A stretch of 64,000 bases of DNA. Source: Tenodera sinensis. Its lineage: Eukaryota; Arthropoda; Insecta; Mantodea; Mantidae. The DNA lies in assembly GCA_030765045.1 (NCBI GenBank), contig CM060963.1, positions 120,595,735-120,659,734 of the forward strand. The letters are read 5' to 3'. Within the stretch, counting starts at the first letter, position 1; every line of letters begins with the position of its first letter. Under the pieces are notes generated by a model. It made no database searches. It worked only from the letters and a program-made list of their open reading frames with translations, and was not told the origin of the DNA. Shown here in pieces: positions 43,163 to 53,700 of the stretch. Position numbers and translations under genes: made by a program.

Positions 43163-44805
43163 ATTCTAGTAATGACTGTGATAAGTACTCGGAAATAAAT
43201 AGTCCTGGAAGGCAAATGATGATACAAAAGAAAAGAAAATGGAAAAATAGAATCGACGAAAACGAAAAAGTAGGAGATCCACCTAAAATCAAAATTGGAG
43301 TAAATGGAAAACAATACAATGCAATTATAGATACGGGATCAAATAGCACAGTATGCTCACAAAATTTTTATGATAATTTACAAAGTAGTGGCTTTAAAGT
43401 AATGTCTTTACCAGTTAATGGGATATACTGCTCGCTAGCTGTGGGAAAACGAAAAGAGAGAGTAAAATTTCAAGCAATGATAAATATTGAAATAAATGGG
43501 AGAATTTTAGGAATTATATTTCTGATTGTAGGAAGAATTGTGACAGATATTATAATAGGTTGTGATTGTCTTTATGCCTGGGAAGCTGTGGTGAATTTTA
43601 AAAACATGATTGTAGAAATGAAAGTTGAAGATGAGACCATTATAGTGCCTTTTGTGGAAGATAGTAGCTCAGAAACTATTGTAAGAGAAAAAGAGGAAGA
43701 AGAAATCCAAGGGGATACATTCTTTGTAGAATATGTTAAAGTAGGAGCTATGGAATTAACTGAAGTAAATGTCAAAGAGTACAGTATCGATAATAAAGAA
43801 AATGTAGAATGGGATAAAAATGATTTCATAGACAATTTGAGGTTTTCTGACGCAACTAGGTACTATGATAGGGAGAGTAGTGAAGACTTAGAAGAATTGT
43901 GGGAAAAGGTAACTCAGGCTGATCAACTAAATGAACAACAGAGGGATCAACTGTTTAAAATATTAATCCGAAATAAAGAAGTATTCTCTGAGAAACCTGG
44001 TAAATGTAATATTTATACTCATTCGTTTGAGATGATACCCATCAAACCTTTTACACATAAAGCGAGAGCTATCCCTAGTACAATAAGAGAAGAGGTAGAT
44101 GCAGTTATAAAGTCAATGTTAGAAGATGAGGTTACTGAGATTTCGAACTCAGAATTTGTGAATCCCCTATGTATTGTAAATAAGGCCAATGGAAAGATTA
44201 AGGTGACATTAGATGCGAGAAAACTAAATCATTGTTCATCATACTTTCCATCAGGGAATCCAACAGAACGTGTCCTCCGAGATATAGGAATTTATTTACG
44301 TGTACTTACACATCATAATCACAAGGATTGGGTGAAATATTGTCCATTGATAGAAAAGATTATCAATCACACCATTAATGTAACTACTGGGTTTGCCCCA
44401 ATAAAATTAATGTTAGGAATTGAACCAGAACCAATATTAACCGGGGTACCAAAAATACTGAAAATTAATGACATTCAGTTAAGTGAAGAAGAAAGAGCGA
44501 AAATTGCTTTTGAACGAATCAAGAAAAAGGCAGAGAAGCGAAAATTAAAGAAAAAGAGTAGAAAACATAAATGGGAACCTAAGATAGGCGATTGGGTACT
44601 AGTTAAAGACCATAAGTTATCAAGTGCGTTGCGAGGTAGGAACAAAAGGATGGAATTGTTATATAAAGGTCCTGCAGAAATTATATCCAAATTTGGTTAT
44701 CATACCTATGAATTAAAAGATGTTAAAAATGAAAAATGTCTGGGAAGATGGCATAAACAACTCCTTCGACCATACAAGAAACCGTGTGGTACCTTGGAAC
44801 CTTGA
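43123..44805 (+). CDS. Gypsy A3 deleted pol: protease + RT stub + integrase C-terminus
   Basis: One open frame of about 560 codons. Protease with IIDTGSNSTVC near the start; a linker; the beginning of RT (THKARAIPSTIREEVDAVI, NPLCIVNKANGKI, TLDARKLN). At about 44230 it jumps directly to the end of the integrase core, SSYFPSGNPTERVLRDIG (catalytic Glu region), followed by the C-terminal module WVLVKDHK...MELLYKGPAEII. RT YxDD, RNase H and the two integrase Asp residues are absent. By comparison with element B about 1.8 kb is missing. The junction keeps the frame. Confidence 0.92.
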   Translation, partial: RQTRSNAPSVRTGYSSNDCDKYSEINSPGRQMMIQKKRKWKNRIDENEKVGDPPKIKIGVNGKQYNAIIDTGSNSTVCSQNFYDNLQSSGFKVMSLPVNGIYCSLAVGKRKERVKFQAMINIEINGRILGIIFLIVGRIVTDIIIGCDCLYAWEAVVNFKNMIVEMKVEDETIIVPFVEDSSSETIVREKEEEEIQGDTFFVEYVKVGAMELTEVNVKEYSIDNKENVEWDKNDFIDNLRFSDATRYYDRESSEDLEELWEKVTQADQLNEQQRDQLFKILIRNKEVFSEKPGKCNIYTHSFEMIPIKPFTHKARAIPSTIREEVDAVIKSMLEDEVTEISNSEFVNPLCIVNKANGKIKVTLDARKLNHCSSYFPSGNPTERVLRDIGIYLRVLTHHNHKDWVKYCPLIEKIINHTINVTTGFAPIKLMLGIEPEPILTGVPKILKINDIQLSEEERAKIAFERIKKKAEKRKLKKKSRKHKWEPKIGDWVLVKDHKLSSALRGRNKRMELLYKGPAEIISKFGYHTYELKDVKNEKCLGRWHKQLLRPYKKPCGTLEP

Positions 44806-45574
44806 TTTCATGTAAAAAAAAAATTCGAAGTGTCATTTGTCTATTGGCGCCCAATCAGCTTTGAGATAAAATTTAAATGTTAGCTTACTTGAAAAACCAC
44901 ATATTGGTCAGGTACTTCCATATTCATGACAAATTCAGAATGTGAATTGCTATATATTACAAAGAGCTTAAGAATATATTGTATAGAGCTCACAATAACA
45001 GCTTCAGAAAGATTGTTAAAAATATTCATCTCCGCATAGAGAGAAAACCGAATATTTAATTTGCAAACATTTGTTAAAATATTTAGATGTATAGATAGTT
45101 ATCACAGCAAGACAAAGAAAGAACTTGTCTGAAGAGTGTAATGGATTTATATAAATATATGTACATTTTAGTGCTTAAAGGATCTAGTAAAGATATGTGT
45201 TACACTAACAAAAGTGAAAAATTACAGTGCAAGTGATAGTGAGAGCGAAGTGAGCAAACATGAACTAAAAGAAGGAAGTATAAAGACTCTTGAAATTTAA
45301 CCTTTATATAAAAGCTTCACAGAAGAAACCATAACATATTGTAATTAGTATTTAAGGATTAATGTTTAGTCAAGTGTACAATTGTTTGTCATGTTAAAAA
45401 GATTAATGAGAAGATATGTTAATAACCAATTTCAAAACAGTGTAATTGAAAATTGTATATAATGGGAGTGTTGCCGATTATTCAAAATACAGGAGTAATT
45501 TTTAATTTTTCTTTCGGGCAAGACATTTACATTATTTTATTATGAAATAATAAAATAACATAAATGGGGGCATT
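44806..45574 (+). other. 3' untranslated region and polypurine tract of Gypsy A3
   Basis: Noncoding, homologous to 38917-39685. Ends with AAATGGGGGCATT before the LTR, the plus-strand primer site. Confidence 0.8.
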
Positions 45575-46355
45575 TGATACCGAAATTTAGATTTCCAATC
45601 GAATGGGCTTGATAAAGACACGTTTTAATTTAATTGCCGGATGTGAGATTTGCCATAAGTGTTAAGTAATAACATAAATAGATGATAGAGCAGGAGGTGT
45701 TGTAAGGTGAGCAAGATATGAGTAAATAATAGTCGTTAAATTTGTAGGATAAACGCATTATTGGTTTGAAATTAACGAGTCATGACGTCATACTACATAG
45801 TTTAAATACACGTTTGAAAGTCAGGTCTGCCAACCTTAAAAGTCGCGCGATATATTTAATAAAATATAAAGTAAACATCGTTTAATCCTAAAAAGGTAAT
45901 TATATATTCGAAATTCATAAAAGAACATGTTATAATAGAAAGGGACATTTCTAAATTGCGGGAAAAGGAAATAGCATTTTGGATACGAGGCTTTCTTGGA
46001 TGACGTCATGACATTCAAAATTGGAGAGAACGTTTTTTCCTAGCGTGGGTACGCGAGAAAGCGTCTGGTCACTACTCAGCCCAGACCGGTACGGCCCGTT
46101 GTGAAGTGCAGACGTGAGTGCGATTCCTCTACATATAGAATCGGCATAACTCCCGAAAGTATCTAAGATGTAATAAACAATATACAAAGGTTTTCTTGGG
46201 TATTCTATAAAACACCTGCGCGTACCCGAGATAAATAATCAGATCTCAACCTGAGTTAGCGGGAACGAACCAAATCAACGGGCGACAACGAGACCAACGA
46301 CATTTACGCATCAAATGGCGACACAACGAGAACCGAACAACGACATTCCGCCACA
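45575..46355 (+). repeat. 3' LTR of Gypsy A3
   Basis: 781 bp, nine differences from the 5' LTR, e.g. near 45654, 45696, 45698, 46039, 46088, 46239-46240, 46256 and 46297. Confidence 0.94.
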
Positions 46356-47582
46356 ATATTTCACCCAATCCTTGTGATTATGATGTGTAAGTACACGTAA
46401 AAAAATTCCTATATCTCGGAGGACACGTTCTGTTGGATTCCCTGATGGAAAGTATGAGGAACAATAATTCAGTTTTCTCGCGTCTAATGTCACCCTAATC
46501 TTTCCATTGGCCTTATTTACAATACATAGGGGATTCACAAATTCCGAATTCGAAATCTCAATAACCTCATCTTCTAACATTGACTTTATAACTGCATCTA
46601 CCTCTTCTCTTATTGTACTAGGGATAGCTCTCGCTTTATGTGTAAAAGGTTTGATGGGTATCATCTCAAACGAATGAGTATAAATATTACATTTACCAGG
46701 TTTCTCAGAGAATACTTCTTTATTTCGGATTAATATTTCAAACAGTTTATCCCTCTGTTGTTCATTTAGTTGATCAGCCTGAGTTACTTTTTCCCTCAAC
46801 AATTCTTCTAAGTCTTCACTACTCTCCCTATCATAGTACCTAGTTGCGTCAGAAAACCTCAAATTGTCTATGAAATCATTTTTATCCCATTCTACATTTT
46901 CTTTATTATCGACACTGTACTCTTTTACATTTACTTCAGTTAATTCCATAGCTCCTACTTTAACATATTCTACAAAGAATGTATCCCCTTGGATTTCTTC
47001 TTCCTCTTTTTCTCGTACAATAGTTTCTGAACTACTATCTTCCACAAAAGGCACTATAATGGTCTCATCTTCAACTTTCATTTCTACAATCATGTTTTTA
47101 AAATTCACCACAGCTTCCCAGGCATAAAGACAATCACAACCTATTATAATATCTGTCACAAGTCTTCCTACAATCAGAAATAAAATTCCTAGTATTCTCC
47201 CATTTATTTCAATATTTATCATTGCTTGAAATTTTACTCTCTCTTTTCGTTTTCCCACAGCTAGCGAGCAGTATATCCCATTAACTGGTAAAGACATTAC
47301 TTTAAAACCACTACTTTGTAAATTATCATAAAAATTTTGTGAGCATACTGTGCTATTTGATCCCGTATCTATAATTGCATTGTATTGTTTTCCATTTACT
47401 CCAATTTTGATTTTAGGTGGATCTCCTACTTTTTCGTTTTCGTCGATTCTATTTTTCCATTCTCTTTTCTTTTGTATCATCATTTGCCTTCCAGGACTAT
47501 TTATTTCCGAGTACTTATCACAATCATTACTAGGATACCCAGTTCTCACTGAAGGCGCGTTTGACCGGGTCTGGCGTTTCCC
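46356..47582 (-). pseudogene. Gypsy A2 deleted pol, upstream part
   Basis: Minus-strand frame beginning at the GGGAAAC heptamer (47582-47576). Protease DTGS motif, linker, RT stub ending LDARKLN, then the same jump to SSYFPSGNPTERVLRD as in A3. It stops being A2 sequence at 46356 where A3 is inserted; the apparent last residues come from the A3 LTR. Before the A3 insertion the frame continued into 40154-39686 without a stop. Confidence 0.9.
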
Positions 47583-49564
47583 TGATTTTTAGGTATGGCT
47601 CCTGTACTATTTCCCAAATTGTTACTTCTGTTCTCCTGCATTAAATCGGGGTTACTTCCTACCATGTTTTTGACCGTGTTAATGGCCTCAACCATTTCCG
47701 CATTTTCGGGGGAATTTCGTCCATTAGAATACCTTTCTCCCTGTCTTGGTGACCTCGGTCTAAACTCATTATCTCCGTTTGTCCAATACCCATCATTTGA
47801 ATTTCTACTATGTCCAAAATAACGTCCCCGTCTACCTCGATCAAATCTATTTGTATTCATATAATTCACCCTTATATTTCTTCCCCTTAGATTACCATTT
47901 CTATTTTGGTGATGCCCTTCCTGGTTATATCTACCTTGATTTTCCCACCGGAATGATTCCATCCTTGGTACTGGTCCTTTATATCTTTCCCTAATCTCAC
48001 TTCTATTCTGATAATACTGTGCCCCTTGCCCGAAAGAATTTACAGTTTCTTTTTCTTCATATTTATTTCCAAATGCGTGTTTTGGCTTATTCACTTCTAA
48101 GGCTGATAATAATTCGATCATAGCTGCAAAACTATCGGGTCGGGCTATGATTAGGTAGTGTTGAAGCGTTTCCGGAAAATGTGGAGTAACTATATTTATT
48201 AGATCTTTTTCATCTAAGGGAGGATCCAACATCTTCGATTTTCTCGCTATTCTCATAAAATAGTTGACCATCGATTCCTCCGATCTAGGATTAAACTTTC
48301 CATTGCTTAATTCAACTCTAATATTAGCCTGCCTACTAGCTCCCCAATATCTGGTTAAAAAGATGTTCCTAAAGGTCCTGTAATCATTATTGTTACCCAT
48401 AGAAAGGCCTAGCCAATTGGCAGCATTACCCTTTAGGCATTTTCTTACTATCACCATCTTGTACTCCTCTGGTATACGTTTCACCGTGAAGTACTCTTGT
48501 AACCCTTCTAAAAAGGCTTTAGGATCATCTGAATCTTCATTTTCAAAAACTGGAGGTGTCATTTCATTTAAGACATGGTTAGGCCAATGTAAATTTGAAT
48601 TGTCACCTGTCCCTGAACTATTTCCGAGATCAGAATGGGAATTACTGTTACCCCTATTTTGCATTGATATGTCAGCTGATACACCTGGTATTGCCTCGTT
48701 TCTTGCAACTTCATTATTAAGATTGTTGTGATTACATGCATTTTCATTTAATTTCAAATTTTCTAAGGCCTCTTTTACCTGAGTAATTTCTGTTACTACT
48801 CCTTTTATTTGGTCTGTAACATCCTGCAAATTTCTAGCCTGCCTTTCACTTTCTACATCAGATCTTTCCATTCTAACTTTACACCCCTGTAGCTCTTCTC
48901 TAATTTCTTCCCTGTCTTTATCTAACCTTTGTACTACCTCTTCTCTTTGTTTGTCTAATTTATATGTTACTCTTTCCCTTTCTTTATCTAATTTTTCACT
49001 AACTTGTTGACCTAATTTCTTTTCAGAATTCTTTGCTTCTTGCCTTATTGTCTCTAATTCTCCCTTAACCTGTTCTCTATTTTCTTTGACTTCACTACTA
49101 ACTTTATTAATTTCCTCCCTAACTTCTTCCCTAAAGGTTTCTAAAGCTCTTTTCTGATTTTCCAATTGCATTCCCAATTCCTGTTGCCCCTTCTCTAATT
49201 TCTGTCCTGACTCAGTTCTTAATTCTTTACTAGTTTCATCTATCTTTTGACTTAACTCTGTACTCATCTTTTTCACTGTTCTTAATTCTTTACTAGTTTC
49301 ATCTATCTTTTGACTTAACTCTGTACTCATCTTTTTCATTAGCTTTTGAAACATATTCTCTATTTCTGACATAACCGCTGGCCTTTCTGAATGACTACCA
49401 AACATTTCTGAGCTACCTCTAGGTGTTAGTCTAATGTTCTGATCTTCTACTTCTTGGCATATTCTGCTACCGATTATATTTTGATTATATTCTTCCATCC
49501 TAACTACACTTTTCTCAATTTCCGGACTCTCAAAACCTAGAAAATCGCTATCACTGTCTTCCAT
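47546..49564 (-). CDS. Gypsy A2 Gag polyprotein, intact
   Basis: 672 residues from the ATG at 49564 (the frame is open upstream to a GTG). Same domains as A1 gag. It differs by a tandem duplication of about 21 residues in the coiled coil (two adjacent KKMSTELSQKIDETSKELRT units, 49205-49340 region) and an extra heptad block VVQRLDKDREE absent in A1. No internal stop. Frameshift heptamer at 47576-47582 near its 3' end. Confidence 0.92.
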   Translation of the reverse strand: MEDSDSDFLGFESPEIEKSVVRMEEYNQNIIGSRICQEVEDQNIRLTPRGSSEMFGSHSERPAVMSEIENMFQKLMKKMSTELSQKIDETSKELRTVKKMSTELSQKIDETSKELRTESGQKLEKGQQELGMQLENQKRALETFREEVREEINKVSSEVKENREQVKGELETIRQEAKNSEKKLGQQVSEKLDKERERVTYKLDKQREEVVQRLDKDREEIREELQGCKVRMERSDVESERQARNLQDVTDQIKGVVTEITQVKEALENLKLNENACNHNNLNNEVARNEAIPGVSADISMQNRGNSNSHSDLGNSSGTGDNSNLHWPNHVLNEMTPPVFENEDSDDPKAFLEGLQEYFTVKRIPEEYKMVIVRKCLKGNAANWLGLSMGNNNDYRTFRNIFLTRYWGASRQANIRVELSNGKFNPRSEESMVNYFMRIARKSKMLDPPLDEKDLINIVTPHFPETLQHYLIIARPDSFAAMIELLSALEVNKPKHAFGNKYEEKETVNSFGQGAQYYQNRSEIRERYKGPVPRMESFRWENQGRYNQEGHHQNRNGNLRGRNIRVNYMNTNRFDRGRRGRYFGHSRNSNDGYWTNGDNEFRPRSPRQGERYSNGRNSPENAEMVEAINTVKNMVGSNPDLMQENRSNNLGNSTGAIPKNQGNARPGQTRLQ

Positions 49565-49769
49565 TTCTAAGCTATTTACATGTGTTTTTCTACTCACCAA
49601 TATTTTCACAATTTTCACTATTTCACTATTTTTTTTTTTTTAACTGCACTTAAACTTGTTCACTACACGTTTCACAGATGTTGACACGCTGGGCACCTTC
49701 TTGTTTGCTGGTTCGATGGTCGTCTTGGGGTTGGTCTATTCTCTCGACGCCACACGTTGGGTCGCCATT

Positions 49770-50543
49770 TGTGGCGTAATGTCGTTGGGTGGTTCTCGTT
49801 GAATCGCCATTTGATGCGTAAATGTCGTTGGTCACGTTGTGTCGCCCTTGATGTGGTTCGCTCCGGCTAGTCAAGATGAGATCTCTTTCTTTATCTCGGG
49901 TACGCGTAGGTGTTATAGATTACCCAAGAAAACTTCTGTATATTGTTTATTACTTCTTATATACTTTCGGGAGTTATGCCGATTTTCTACACGCAGAAGA
50001 ATCGCACTCACGTCTGCACTCCACAACGTGCGATGCTGGTCTGGGGTGAGTAGTGACGCTTTCTGGCGTCCCCACGCTAAGCAAACGTTCTCTCCAATTT
50101 TAAATGTCATGACGTCATCCAAGAAAGCCTCGTATCCAAAATGCTATTTCCTTTTCCCGCAATTTAGAAATGTCCCTTTCTATTATAACATGTTCTTTTA
50201 TGAATTTCGAATATATAATTACCTTTTTAGGATTAAACGATGTTTACTTTATATTTTATTAAATATATCGCGCGACTTTTAAGATTGGCAGACCTGAATT
50301 TCAAACGTGTATTTAAACTATGTAGTATGACGTCATGACTCGTTAATTTCAAACCAATAATGCGTTTATCCTACAAATTTAACGACTATTATTTACTCAT
50401 ATCTTGCTCACCTTACAACACTTCCTACTCTATTATCTACATATGTTATTACTCAACACTTATCGCAGATCTCACATCCGGCAATTAAATTAAAACGTGT
50501 CTTTATCAAGCCCATTCGATTTGAAATCTAAATTTCGGTATCA
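49770..50543 (-). repeat. 5' LTR of Gypsy A2
   Basis: 774 bp; the right flank begins TGCT, matching the base before 38143. A single-copy primer-binding leader follows on the minus strand. Confidence 0.93.
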
Positions 50544-50567
50544 TGCTGCTGATGATGACGATGGTGG

Positions 50568-50607
<40 letters not shown>

Positions 50608-50620
50608 AATGATGATGACG
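50544..50620 (+). repeat. (GAT)n tail of the RTE-like LINE
   Basis: Continuation of the GAT-rich sequence before 38143, separated by the Gypsy nest. It ends at ACAATGTTG, the right copy of the LINE's target duplication. Confidence 0.75.
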
Positions 50621-50763
50621 ACAATGTTGAGATAATGATAAGGATAGATGGGCACACACAGGCCCTTTTAGTGACCTCTGCCTATCTTCCTTATGAGGAG
50701 GAGGACCCACCATGCGACATGATGAGAAACCTCCTTGCCTATATCTTTAGAATTCTGTCATGA
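50621..50763 (+). pseudogene. LOA/R1-like LINE endonuclease, second fragment
   Basis: Encodes VEIMIRIDGHTQALLVTSAYLPYEEEDPP, the SAYLPY strand of the LINE endonuclease that follows the fragment at 36711-36980. The two halves meet across the insertion with the frame kept if one copy of ACAAT(T/G)TTG is removed. Homology ends near 50763. Confidence 0.75.
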
Positions 50764-51168
50764 TCCATCCTGCATAACTTGGAAGTGATAGTGAATTATC
50801 TTTGTTCGCTATGCTTATTAATGTGTTAAATTTCAAAATTATAGTTCTTATTTGAATATAGAAACCTCACTCTAATACCATTTCACTATTTGATTCTCTG
50901 AATTAATGAAAAAGTTAAGTTATGCAAATATTCCACTGTTATCAAATGCTATACTCATCATAAGCAATAGTGAATCAGTAAAGTATGTAAATACATACTT
51001 TTACTCCTTGTTTATTTTCACAATATTCATTAGTTACATTAAATATTTTTATTTAAAATTATTAAAACGTTCATAACTGCTTACTGTAAAAGCAGTGGTT
51101 CTTTGCAGCCTACTTTTCATATTAACTCAAACTAAGTTAGACTTACCTTGTGTCTTCAAATACTCTAC
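50764..51168. other. Intron sequence, no gene
   Basis: AT-rich. Includes the strong but apparently unused GTAAGT at 51146-51141 on the minus strand, 22 nt past the inferred exon end. Confidence 0.5.
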
Positions 51169-51321
51169 CTTTAGATTGACGAATAAGAGGAAGGAAATAA
51201 CGAATGACTCTCAACATTCCCCATACATTGACCTCATGGCTTTTCTTGCAAAGTGAAAGTGGCACCCATTCCACATGGCCAAATGTGCTCCATCCAGCAT
51301 TGTTTATGATTCCCCACAGTC
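51169..51321 (-). CDS. BDH1-like short-chain dehydrogenase, NNAG exon
   Basis: 153-bp minus-strand exon between acceptor TTTAG (51322-51323 is the AG) and donor GTAGAG (from 51168). Phase 1 to phase 1. It encodes LWGIINNAGWSTFGHVEW, containing the SDR NNAG motif, then HEVNVWGMLRVIRYFLPLIRQSKG. The last partial codon G joins GT of exon 20600-20767 to give Gly then Arg, reproducing the SKGR-(I/V)-(I/V)-N-(M/V)-SS register of BDH1. A GTAAGT 22 nt downstream would break the frame. Confidence 0.9.
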
Positions 51322-51565
51322 CTAAAGAGTTGTATCGTATTATGAATATTAAATTTAATGTTGAAACATAAGTTTATACAAGCTTTGTATACAGTTTCCA
51401 TTTGTATAGATTTGAATTAAATGTGTGTCTAGAAAACCTTTCAATCCATGTGTTTGTGTCTAGTTTCTATGCAACAAAGTATTATTGCAAGTAATTTTTT
51501 TATGTAAAACCTTGTACTTTTACCTTTGCATAGGTATTTTAGTAGTTTCATCAAACTCATATATA

Positions 51566-52894
51566 CGAGGGTGGGTCAATAAGTAATGCCTCCTATTTTT
51601 TTTCCCTTAAATAATTTAGTTATGTGAAAAATTGGAATTTGGCACAATTCCTCAAATCTTTTTCTCCAATCCCCTGCAGTAGTAACTTCCTAAGTCAACA
51701 GGTGGCAGCACTGCATCCTCTTGCAAAATGGCTGACATCGACATTCGTATTAGCGTTCTGTGATTGAATGTTTTACTGCGGAAGGTGAACCGCCAATTCG
51801 CATTCACAAAAGGCTAAAAACTGTGTATGGTGATGCAACGGTGGATGTCAGCACTGTTAGATGATGGGTTCATTGCTGTAATGAAGCTGAAGGGCAAACA
51901 CCATTGGCAGATGAAACGCGAAGCGGTAGGCCGGTGACTGCAGTGACTCCATGCAACATTCAGCGAGTCGATGAGATCATTCGTGGTGATCGCTGGATAA
52001 CAACAGGTGAATTGTGTCGCATTACCTCCCTCAGTAAAGGCAGTGTGATGACGATTATTCAACAACTGGGTTACTCAAAAGTTTGTTCACGTTGGGTACC
52101 AAGAATGTTAACCGCCCAAAACAATGAAACAAGGAAAACAATAGCCTCCGAACACTTGCAGCACTTCAATTTGGAGGGAGAGGAGTTTTTGGAAAAAATT
52201 GTTACTGGAGACGAAACGTAGGTTCATTTTTTTGAACCTGAATCAAAGCGGCAGTCATTGAAATGGCATCACACGTCAACGAAGAAAAAAAACTTCAAAA
52301 CTCAGCGGTCGGCAGGGAAAGTTATGGCGACAGTGTTTTGGGATGCAGAGGGTGTACTTATGATTGATTTTTTGGAGCAGGGATGCACAATAAATTCTGT
52401 CCAATATGTCAGAGCTTTCAAAAAGCTGAAAGCACGTCTTCACCGAGTTCGCCCAATAAAAACTATGGCGGATGTTGTTCTTTTGCATGACAATGCAAAA
52501 CCACACACCAGCCGTTACACCACTGCAGAAATTGAGAAATTGGGATGGCAAGTCTTACCTCACCCCCCATACAGCCCTGACCTGGCACCATCAGACTTCC
52601 ATCTGTTCGGGCCACTAAAGGAAGCTCATCGTGGGATTCGTTTTGAAGATGAGGAGGCTGTGAAAACGTCTGTGCGTCAATGGCTTAGGAAGCAAGACCC
52701 TGTGTTTTACCACACTGGAATACATGCCCCAGTTAAAAGGTGGACCAAAACTGTGGAAGAGGATGGAGATTATATTGAAAAGTGACAAATTAATCGTCAA
52801 TGTTGTAGTTTTCATGCTATGTAAATTGGATTCAATTTTCTTGGTAATTAAAAGAGAAAACAAATAGGAGGCATTACTTATTGACCCACCCTCG
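51566..52894 (+). mobile_element. mariner element with perfect 33-bp inverted repeats
   Basis: Left end CGAGGGTGGGTCAATAAGTA and onward matches the reverse complement of the right end for 33 bases without mismatch. TA lies outside the left end; the right flank is CA, likely a mutated TA. 1329 bp, the usual mariner size. It contains a transposase gene with a few disabling changes. Confidence 0.93.
51728..52785 (+). pseudogene. mariner D34D transposase, recently inactivated
   Basis: Starts ATG GCT GAC at 51728, then a small deletion near 51755 shifts the frame. Downstream the frame is continuous to 52785 except for TGA at 51862-51864 (in a VRxWVH context) and TAG at 52219-52221 (GDET followed by a stop where mariners have Trp). 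Catalytic triad: GDET, LLHDNAKPH and SPDLAPSD, with 34 residues between the second and third Asp. The rest is undamaged, so decay is recent. The minus-strand ORFs are shadows. Confidence 0.92.
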
Positions 52895-52896
52895 CA

Positions 52897-53409
52897 TTAG
52901 TATGAATTTTATTTCATAAAATACAACGCTAATGACCATAGCAGTTGTGCGTCCTAAAGCCCTACTATTACTACTATAAAATACAAACATGTTATTTTTT
53001 GAAAATTTAAGCAATAATAATGTTTCCCTTGAGTACTAACAAAGTCCCATCATCATTCGCATATGTCAGTCAAATAGTAAATAGACAATGAGCAAATAGT
53101 AAGGGGGACACAAATGCTGCTGATGGCATGATTTGAAATTTCAAAAGTCACTTATGGATTGAAATGGTTTAAACACAATTTGTGCAGAATTAAATTGTCC
53201 ATTCAATTTCTCCCAAACAGATCTCCAAAATCAAAATAACTTATGTTTTAAAAAAAAGCAAACTTTGAAACTGGGTAAATTTGATATTATTATAATCAGA
53301 ACACTTTGAATTAACTTAAATGTCTATCCTTAAATTTGCATTAATACACACATACATACACGGATATGCACTTGTGCACACATACACACATATCCCTGTA
53401 CACTTATGT
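52897..53409. other. No gene recognised
   Basis: AT-rich intron sequence with a short CACATACA-rich run near 53346-53400. Confidence 0.5.
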
Positions 53410-53700
53410 GATTTGCCTGAATGGATGGATGGATTTGTGGGTTTAAGAGCACTCAACGTCTAGGTCAGCAGCGTCCTTATAAAATTCATGGCAATAGCCA
53501 GATATAAATTTCAATCATAAAATCACTGGTAGCAATAAAAATATACACATAAACGTAAAATACAGTGGCAATAGCCAGATATAAAACAAGGTAATAGATA
53601 TGTCAAAAATCATAAACAAATATCTAAAAATTTAAATCCTCAAATTGATATTACGATCTGCTAAAAACTTAAAAACTATCAACTGCTGTTTTTTCGTCCG

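Larger units (their letters stand above)
40151..46359 (+). mobile_element. Ty3/Gypsy-type element A3 (inner copy)
   Basis: LTRs 40155-40935 and 45575-46355, both 781 bp, with 4-bp target duplication ATAT (40151-40154 and 46356-46359). The target is the pol remnant of A2. Internal order: duplicated primer-binding leader, gag, protease with RT/IN remnant, 3' untranslated region, polypurine tract. It carries the same RT-RNase H-integrase deletion as A2 but a distinct LTR subfamily. The LTRs differ from each other at nine positions. Confidence 0.95.
38143..50543 (-). mobile_element. Ty3/Gypsy-type element A2 (outer copy), split by A3
   Basis: LTRs 38143-38916 and 49770-50543 (774 bp each) differ at only two positions. 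The flanks TGCT|...|TGCT are a 4-bp target duplication inside the GAT-rich LINE tail. On the minus strand: 5' LTR, gag, protease and a pol remnant, interrupted at 46356-40154 by element A3, then the integrase C-terminus, 3' untranslated region and 3' LTR. Removing A3 with one ATAT copy restores a continuous frame matching A3's own pol remnant, so the nesting is exact. RT, RNase H and most of integrase are deleted. Confidence 0.95.

Noticed and set aside
51147..51321. Exon ending at the stronger GTAAGT donor
   Set aside because: It would leave phase 2, incompatible with the phase-1 start of the next exon, and inserts residues not expected between the SKG and RIIN blocks.
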